Origin: JAIVGZ01 sp964552205
GTDB lineage: Bacteria > Pseudomonadota > Gammaproteobacteria > Natronospirales > JAIVGZ01
Direction of reading: 5' to 3'
NCBI GenBank assembly: GCA_964552205.1
Contig: CAZKFT010000025.1
Coordinates: forward strand, 1 to 27,922
DNA: 27,922 nt
Below the pieces are notes generated by a model, which saw only the letters and a program-made list of their open reading frames with translations, did not search any database and had not been told where the DNA came from. Each line of letters starts with the position of its first letter. The stretch's first letter is position 1. This document shows positions 23,805 to 27,922 of the stretch, in pieces. Both the position numbers and the translations under genes were made by a program.

Positions 23805-23811
23805 TGCGGGC

Positions 23812-23820
23812 ATTCTAGCA
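23812..23820 (-). promoter_or_regulatory. Extended -10 box of orn
   Basis: On the minus strand TGCTAGAAT is followed, about 30 bases on, by the orn ATG with AGGAAGG as ribosome-binding site. It uses the same TAGAAT hexamer seen before the GNAT and DMT genes, which supports this as the housekeeping -10 form in this organism. Confidence 0.5.
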
Positions 23821-23830
23821 GAGGCACCCG

Positions 23831-24706
23831 ATGGACCACGGAAGCGGTACGGTCGTCGTCAATTTTGGTGACCGGGCTCTTGTCGAGACCGACCACGGCG
23901 ATTTGCTGCGCTGCAGCGTCCGCGGCAAGCGCCTGCGTGCCGTATGTGGAGATGTCGTTGACTGGGACACCGCGGACGCGGACAGCGGGGTCATCACCCG
24001 CATCGCGGAGCGACACCATGTTCTGGAGCGTTCCGACGGTCGCGGCGGCACCACACCCATCGCCTCCGGCTTGGACCGAGTCCTCATCGTTGCCGCAGCC
24101 GAGCCTGAGCCCGATCTCGTCCTGCTCGACCGCTATCTGGTCATGACCGAACTCGGTGGCATGCAGGCAGCCATCCTGCTGAACAAGGCCGATCTAGCCC
24201 CGGAGGGATTTCTAGAGCGTTTCGATGAATTCCGACTCGCTGGGTATCCGGTCTGGTCCTGTAGTGCAGTAGCGGGTGATGGCATCGATACCCTGCGGAC
24301 TGAACTGACCGGCGCGGTCACCATCCTGGTGGGCCAGAGTGGTGTAGGCAAGTCGTCGTTGTTGAATGCGCTAATTCCCGATCTGGCCATTCAAACGGGG
24401 GTCCTGTCCGTAGGCAGCGGCGAAGGACGCCACACCACGACAACCACCAAGCGATACCGGATTCCAGGAGGAGGCGCTTTGGTGGACTCTCCCGGCGTCA
24501 GGGAATTCTGGCTACCAAAAATGTCCGCCAGCGATTTGGTCAGTGGCTTCCGGGAAATATCTGCCGCCAGCATCCACTGTCGCTTTCGGAACTGCATCCA
24601 TGGCAACGAGCCCGATTGCGCGGTACGCGACGCGGTGAGTCAGGGCCACATCCCGAAGCGACGCTTCGACAGCTACCAACAGCTGTCTCGGACGGTCGCT
24701 ACCTAG
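23831..24706 (+). CDS. rsgA: Ribosome small-subunit-dependent GTPase RsgA
   Basis: A 291-residue circularly permuted GTPase that checks and releases late 30S ribosomal subunits. The N-terminal OB fold (residues ~1-65) is followed by the permuted G motifs: G4 NKAD (118-121), G1 GQSGVGKS (168-175), G3 DSPG (219-222), with the His/Thr-rich switch I GRHTTTTT between them. The C-terminal zinc finger has C250, C255, H257 and C263. Length is somewhat shorter than the E. coli protein (350), mainly through a shorter N-terminus. ATG 23831 has GAGG six bases upstream. It is divergent from orn, and its stop overlaps the convergent HIT gene by four bases. Confidence 0.95.
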   Translation: MDHGSGTVVVNFGDRALVETDHGDLLRCSVRGKRLRAVCGDVVDWDTADADSGVITRIAERHHVLERSDGRGGTTPIASGLDRVLIVAAAEPEPDLVLLDRYLVMTELGGMQAAILLNKADLAPEGFLERFDEFRLAGYPVWSCSAVAGDGIDTLRTELTGAVTILVGQSGVGKSSLLNALIPDLAIQTGVLSVGSGEGRHTTTTTKRYRIPGGGALVDSPGVREFWLPKMSASDLVSGFREISAASIHCRFRNCIHGNEPDCAVRDAVSQGHIPKRRFDSYQQLSRTVAT

Positions 24707-25047
24707 CCTGGTGGCCAAGCCATGCGTCGCCCGCCCAGGAGATGCATGTGGATGTGGAAAACGGTCTGCCCTGCATCTTCGTTGCAGTTGAAGACCAGGC
24801 GATACCCCGTACCGGCGATGCCTTCAAAATCCGCAATTCTCCTGGCTGCCTGAAACATCGCAGACAGGATGCCGGCGTGCCCCGCCTCAAGCGAGTTGGA
24901 ACTCGCGATGTGTTTACGCGGAATAATCAGGACATGGGTTGGGGCCTGCGGTGAGATGTCCCTGAAGGCGAGGACATGCTCGTCCTCGTGAACGATGTCC
25001 GGTTTCAGCTCACCGCTGACCATCTTGCAGAAAAGGCAGTCTTTCAT
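24703..25047 (-). CDS. hinT: HIT-family (HinT-like) purine nucleoside phosphoramidase
   Basis: A 114-residue histidine-triad protein. The triad HIHMH (H98, H100, H102) follows the strand GYRLVFNCNEDAGQTVFHIHMHLLGGR, which is near-canonical for HinT. The N-terminal CLFCKMVSGE and LIIPRKHI also match. HinT hydrolyses adenosine 5'-phosphoramidates and acyl- or aminoacyl-adenylates; its physiological substrate is not firmly known. The start overlaps the recR stop by four bases (ATGA), making it the last gene of the ffs-dnaX-ybaB-recR-hinT unit. Its 3' end overlaps rsgA by four bases. Confidence 0.94.
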   Translation of the reverse strand: MKDCLFCKMVSGELKPDIVHEDEHVLAFRDISPQAPTHVLIIPRKHIASSNSLEAGHAGILSAMFQAARRIADFEGIAGTGYRLVFNCNEDAGQTVFHIHMHLLGGRRMAWPPG

Positions 25048-25643
25048 CGCAACTCCTGACGTCCGGTGAACGCATGGGACAAGGTCCCACCGTCCACATA
25101 CTCAAGTTCACCACCAATCGGCACACCGTGCGCGATGCGTGTCGCCCGAATGCCATGGACCCGACCGAGGTCCCCCACGAACTGTGCTGTCGCCTCACCC
25201 TCGACCGTCGGGTTGGTCGCCAGTATGAGCTCCGTTACCCCGCCCTCGCGCAAGCGGCTTTCCAACAGGTCCAGGCCGAGTTGGGCAGGCCCAATCCCAT
25301 CCAACGGAGACAGGTGCCCCATGAGGACGAAATAACGCCCCCGAAACCCGGTTGCCTGTTCGATGGCGATGACATCGGCAGGAGTCTCTACCACGCAGAG
25401 CAGGCTGGCGTCGCGGTCGGTGGCGGCACAAACCCTACACAAGGGCTCCTCGGTGAGCATTCGGCATCGACTGCAATGCCCGACACCCTTGACGGCTGCC
25501 TGCAAGGCTTCTGCAAGGGCGGTGGCACCCTCCCGGTCGCGCTCGAGCAGATGAAAGGCCGCTCGTTGGGCGGATTTTGGCCCCACCCCTGGCAATGCAC
25601 GCAGCGATTCAATCAGACGGCCCAGTAGCGGCGAGTAGGTCAT
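25044..25643 (-). CDS. recR: Recombination mediator RecR
   Basis: A 199-residue protein that, with RecO and RecF, loads RecA on gapped DNA. It shows the helix-hairpin-helix LRALPGVGPKSAQRAAFHLL (14-33), the zinc finger C57-C60-C69-C72, the Toprim domain beginning LLCVVETPADVIAIE (E86), and the Walker-like C-terminal part ending in GGELEYVDGGTLSHAF. Length matches E. coli RecR (201). Its ATG lies one base after the ybaB stop and the stop overlaps hinT by four bases, so it is within a tightly packed operon. Confidence 0.97.
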   Translation of the reverse strand: MTYSPLLGRLIESLRALPGVGPKSAQRAAFHLLERDREGATALAEALQAAVKGVGHCSRCRMLTEEPLCRVCAATDRDASLLCVVETPADVIAIEQATGFRGRYFVLMGHLSPLDGIGPAQLGLDLLESRLREGGVTELILATNPTVEGEATAQFVGDLGRVHGIRATRIAHGVPIGGELEYVDGGTLSHAFTGRQELR

Positions 25644-25644
25644 G

Positions 25645-25965
25645 TTAGAAGAGCTTGAGACCCGGTGGCAGCGGCATGCCTGCAGTCACGGCAGCCATCT
25701 TCTGTGATACCACGGCGTCCACCTTCTGCACCGCGTCATTGATGGCGGCGGCCACCAGATCTTCGACCATTTCGCGCTCCTCCTTGAGCACCTCGGGGTC
25801 AATGACAACACGCAGCACCTGGTGCTTACCCGTCATGGTGACTGACACCAAACCGCCCCCGGCCTGACCGCTGATTTCCAATGAGGCGATTTCACCCTGC
25901 ACACGCTGCAGATTTTCCTGCATCTGCTGCGCCTGCCGCATCATGTTTCCGATGTTTCCTCGCAT
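25645..25965 (-). CDS. ybaB: YbaB/EbfC nucleoid-associated protein
   Basis: A 106-residue DNA-binding protein forming dimers shaped like tweezers, found between dnaX and recR in most proteobacteria. The N-terminal helix NMMRQAQQMQENLQRVQGEI, the strand LVSVTMTGKHQVLRVVIDPE and the helix EDLVAAAINDAVQKVD, then PLPPGLKLF at the C-terminus, are typical. I chose ATG 25965 because CGGAGAG lies just upstream and the protein length matches the family (109 in E. coli). A longer reading upstream would start inside the end of dnaX. It begins 13 bases after the dnaX stop. Confidence 0.95.
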   Translation of the reverse strand: MRGNIGNMMRQAQQMQENLQRVQGEIASLEISGQAGGGLVSVTMTGKHQVLRVVIDPEVLKEEREMVEDLVAAAINDAVQKVDAVVSQKMAAVTAGMPLPPGLKLF

Positions 25966-25978
25966 GAACTCTCCGTAA

Positions 25979-27541
25979 TCAGTCGACTGGTCGGACGGAC
26001 TCTGGGTTGAAGTCTGCACCGAACGCGTCGGTCAAGGCCTTGAGGTTGGGATCCTCTGCAAGGGAGCTGCGCGCTGCCTGCACACGCTCCGACGCTTTGC
26101 GTTCCATGGTCTGCGCTGGTGTCTCCACTGCAGGATTGCCAATAATGAACTTCAGTTTGAGCTCGCGGCCTTCCTTCCTGGACAAGGCTTCCCGTAGGCG
26201 CGTCTCCGCATTGGCTGTGCGCAGTTGTTGGAAACCTGCGTCAAGCTCCAATACCAGAGTGTCACCCTCCCTGCCCTTCAGCACACAGTTACGGGCCAAC
26301 TCCAGCGCCATGCCCTTGAGGGACAGGGATGAGATCATCGAGAACCAGTCGCCGCTGGTCGCCGGTGTTGAAGGGGCATCCGGCGCGCTGGCGACTTCCG
26401 GCCTTGGCCGCGCCTTTTCCGTTGTGACCGGCTTGACCGGCTTGACCACTGCAGAACTTGCACCGTCTTCCAGTCGGAATGCGAGCATCCGAAGGACCAC
26501 CATTTCCAACCCACCACGGGGCTCAGGTGCAAGCGGCAGGTCTCGCCGCCCATGCAGGGCCAACTGATAACAAAGCTGCGCGTACTCCGGGCTGAACTGT
26601 GCCGCGAGATCAAGCAAGGTCTGGTCGTCGTCTCCGGCCGCGTCCGGCACCACCTGCAACAAGGCGATGCGCTGGATAGCGTCGGCCAACTCCGCAAGGA
26701 TTTGTTCGGGGTCAGCGGCTTGCTCCACCAGCGTGTCCAGCGCGGCCACTGCGGCTGGCGCATTGCCTCCCGCGATTGCACCCATGAGCGCATGTAGGCC
26801 GCCACGGTCAATCGTTCCAAGCATCTCCTGCGTCCCACCTTCCGACACGGTGCCGCCGCAATAGGCGATGGCTTGGTCAAGCAGTGACAAAGCGTCACGC
26901 ATCGACCCATCCGCACCCTTGGCCAGCAACTTGAGCGCTGCAGCGTCCCCCTGGATACCTTCCTGCTCCAGAACCCAGGCAAGGTGACCGGAAATCAGGT
27001 CGGGTGGAAGGCGTTTCAGTTTGAACTGCAGACACCGCGACAGGATGGTGACCGGAAGCTTTTGTGGATCGGTTGTCGCGAGCAGGAACTTCACGTGCGG
27101 TGGCGGTTCCTCCAGCGTCTTCAGGAGCGCGTTGAACGAGTGGCCAGAGAGCATGTGGACTTCGTCAATGAGATAGACCTTATAACGTCCCCGTGTTGGA
27201 GCGTACTGCACGTTGTCGAGCAGCTCGCGGGTGTCATCAACTTTGGTCCTTGACGCTGCGTCGACTTCGATAAGGTCGACGAATCGCCCCTCATCAATCT
27301 CGAGGCAAGCGGAACACTTTCCGCAAGGTGCGGAGGTCACACCGGTCTCACAGTTGAGCGACTTCGCCAGAATCCGTGCAATCGTGGTCTTGCCGACACC
27401 ACGCGTCCCCGCGAACAGGAAGGCGTGGTGTACGCGACCGCTATCCAACGCATTGACCAAGGCCCGGAGCACATGCTCCTGGCCGACCAAGGTTGAAAAA
27501 CTGCGTGGTCGCCATTTGCGGGCGAGTACTTGATAGGTCAT
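25979..27541 (-). CDS. dnaX: DNA polymerase III subunit gamma/tau
   Basis: A 520-residue clamp-loader ATPase. The P-loop is GTRGVGKT (45-52), the zinc site uses C64, C73, C76 and C79, the Walker B is DEVH (126-129), and the arginine-finger motif is SRC (R169). The collar domain covers roughly 230-370, a Pro/Ala-rich linker is near 380-420, and the C-terminal ~100 residues should be the polymerase-alpha-binding tau region. The protein is shorter than E. coli tau (643). No A-AAA-AAG slippery heptamer is seen around codons 380-430, so a gamma form by programmed frameshift is not supported. The ATG at 27541 has no Shine-Dalgarno; a TGTCATAAT box ends eight bases before it. It follows ffs and precedes ybaB, recR and hinT. 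Confidence 0.96.
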   Translation of the reverse strand: MTYQVLARKWRPRSFSTLVGQEHVLRALVNALDSGRVHHAFLFAGTRGVGKTTIARILAKSLNCETGVTSAPCGKCSACLEIDEGRFVDLIEVDAASRTKVDDTRELLDNVQYAPTRGRYKVYLIDEVHMLSGHSFNALLKTLEEPPPHVKFLLATTDPQKLPVTILSRCLQFKLKRLPPDLISGHLAWVLEQEGIQGDAAALKLLAKGADGSMRDALSLLDQAIAYCGGTVSEGGTQEMLGTIDRGGLHALMGAIAGGNAPAAVAALDTLVEQAADPEQILAELADAIQRIALLQVVPDAAGDDDQTLLDLAAQFSPEYAQLCYQLALHGRRDLPLAPEPRGGLEMVVLRMLAFRLEDGASSAVVKPVKPVTTEKARPRPEVASAPDAPSTPATSGDWFSMISSLSLKGMALELARNCVLKGREGDTLVLELDAGFQQLRTANAETRLREALSRKEGRELKLKFIIGNPAVETPAQTMERKASERVQAARSSLAEDPNLKALTDAFGADFNPESVRPVD

Positions 27542-27549
27542 CGGGTGTG

Positions 27550-27558
27550 ATTATGACA
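27550..27558 (-). promoter_or_regulatory. Extended -10 box directly before dnaX
   Basis: On the minus strand TGTCATAAT is followed by CACACCCG and the dnaX ATG at 27541. If used, the transcript would begin within one base of the start codon. It lies right after the 3' end of the 4.5S RNA gene, so dnaX would have its own promoter rather than depending on read-through from ffs. Confidence 0.4.
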
Positions 27559-27567
27559 TGGATGGCG

Positions 27568-27664
27568 GCGACCCCCACCCGCCTTGCCCCGGCACACACT
27601 GGAAACCGTTACCGCTGCTTCCTTCCGGATCTGACGGGGTTCGCGGGCCAGCGTTGCGGGGGGA
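27568..27664 (-). ncRNA. ffs: 4.5S RNA (bacterial small signal recognition particle RNA)
   Basis: The minus strand contains the invariant SRP RNA apical loop: GTCAGATCCGGAAGGAAGCA, with the GGAA tetraloop and the asymmetric internal loop bound by Ffh. Flanking arms pair as a long hairpin: the 5' arm begins TCCCCCCGCAACGC and the 3' arm ends GCGGGTGGGGGT. At about 97 bases it has the size of the small gammaproteobacterial form. The RNA is the scaffold of the signal recognition particle that brings nascent membrane proteins to FtsY. Placement just upstream of dnaX, in the same direction, is a common arrangement. Ends are estimated from the pairing. Confidence 0.93.
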
Positions 27665-27687
27665 CGGATGAAGATCGCCATTGAATG

Positions 27688-27851
27688 AAAATTTGGCGGA
27701 GAGGGAGGGATGATTCAGCGCCTTCGGCGCTTCACCCTCCGGGCCATCGCAGCTTCGCTGCGCTGTTGTCTCGTCGGCCTTTGGCCTCCTCGGCTCGAAC
27801 CCGATTTTCAATTATCGAGGGTTCGAATCCCAGCAACTTGAACACAAAATT
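27688..27851. repeat. Interrupted duplicate of the tRNA-Ser 3' end with hairpin array and inverted T-arm copy
   Basis: A 24-base exact copy of the tRNA-Ser 3' end and flank (27846-27869) occurs at 27688-27711. In that copy the T-arm is broken: after the GGGAT at 27707-27711 there are 83 inserted bases, and the T-arm sequence TCGAACCC resumes at 27795-27802. The insert (27712-27794) holds four small hairpins with three-base loops: 27717-27731 (6-bp stem, TTC loop), 27735-27743 (3 bp), 27748-27762 (6-bp stem, TTC loop) and 27776-27786 (4 bp, TTT loop). Next, 27813-27831 is an exact 19-base inverted copy of the tRNA T-arm at 27865-27883. No protein gene is supported here; a reading frame of 86 codons over it is the familiar antisense-tRNA kind of artefact. 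Confidence 0.8.
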
Positions 27852-27922
27852 TGGCGGAGAGGGAGGGATTCGAACCCTCGATACGGGGTTACCGTATACA
27901 CACTTTCCAGGCGTGCTCCTTC
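27852..27922 (-). tRNA. tRNA-Ser(GGA), 3' part (5' end outside window)
   Basis: The minus strand reads from the anticodon arm to an encoded CCA. It closely follows the gammaproteobacterial tRNA-Ser(GGA): CACGCCTGGAAAGTGTG gives the seven-base loop CTGGAAA with anticodon GGA (plus-strand bases 27906-27908), then a long class II variable arm (ATACGG-TAACC-CCGTAT), the T-arm with GGTTCGAATCC, the acceptor strand CTCTCC, discriminator G and CCA at 27852-27854. About 20 bases of the 5' end are missing. It decodes UCC and UCU. It lies upstream of ffs and dnaX on the same strand. Confidence 0.93.

Noticed and set aside
26335..26982. A 215-codon minus-strand frame inside dnaX, checked as a possible frameshift product
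   Set aside because: Its translation has no clamp-loader or polymerase-binding similarity, and no slippery heptamer is found at its start.
27712..27794. CRISPR array
   Set aside because: The hairpin units differ in length and sequence and are not separated by spacers of uniform length; no cas gene is nearby.
27551..27811. An 86-codon minus-strand reading frame between ffs and tRNA-Ser
   Set aside because: It runs through the hairpin array, the broken tRNA copy and most of the 4.5S RNA gene. Its opening residues (GFEPRRP) are those produced by reading antisense tRNA T-arms, a known source of spurious proteins.

Overview
The window looks like a compact, GC-rich chromosome segment of a gammaproteobacterium, probably an environmental or marine lineage. 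This rests on the divergent ppsR/ppsA pair, a YqiB-type DUF1249 gene, orn next to rsgA, and the block tRNA-Ser, ffs, dnaX, ybaB, recR. No phage, plasmid or transposase gene is visible. No gene-free gap exceeds 300 bases; the longest is about 190 bases, between ffs and tRNA-Ser.

Layout. 1-2105 (+): the C-terminal two thirds of an RND efflux permease. 2065-3608 (-): a DUF1249 gene coupled to a Rieske oxygenase. 3634-8497: phosphoglucomutase (+), PEP synthase regulatory protein (-) and PEP synthase (+), a gluconeogenesis and sugar-phosphate group. 8512-10855 (+): a short-chain dehydrogenase overlapping an aldehyde dehydrogenase. 10845-15239 (-): four genes in order GNAT acetyltransferase, beta-propeller lipoprotein, membrane-anchored class III nucleotide cyclase with TolB-like and TPR regions, and AlkB-type alkane monooxygenase. 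Each junction is a 4-base ATGA overlap. 15337-19465 (+): a second RND permease followed by its periplasmic adaptor. 19457-22277 (-): a PLP-dependent dehydratase/racemase, a secreted coiled-coil protein and an NRAMP-like transporter, again joined by 4-base overlaps. 22335-23237 (+): an EamA/DMT permease. 23239-23781 (-): orn. 23831-24706 (+): rsgA. 24703-27922 (-): tRNA-Ser(GGA), a tRNA-derived palindromic repeat, 4.5S RNA, dnaX, ybaB, recR and a HIT protein.

How the genes may work together. AlkB, the short-chain dehydrogenase and the aldehyde dehydrogenase could form a terminal-oxidation route (alkane to alcohol to aldehyde to acid) from two convergent operons. The most system-like unit is the lipoprotein/cyclase/AlkB operon: a periplasmic propeller could signal through the periplasmic half of the cyclase to a cytoplasmic second messenger next to a hydrocarbon-oxidising enzyme. 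That is inference from gene order, overlaps and topology.

Other points of interest are a broken, inverted duplication of the tRNA-Ser 3' end carrying a row of small hairpins; several genes with a -10-like box 6-8 bases before the start codon and no Shine-Dalgarno sequence, suggesting leaderless mRNAs; an NRAMP homologue lacking the usual metal ligands; and convergent gene pairs that almost all overlap, leaving no room for hairpin terminators.
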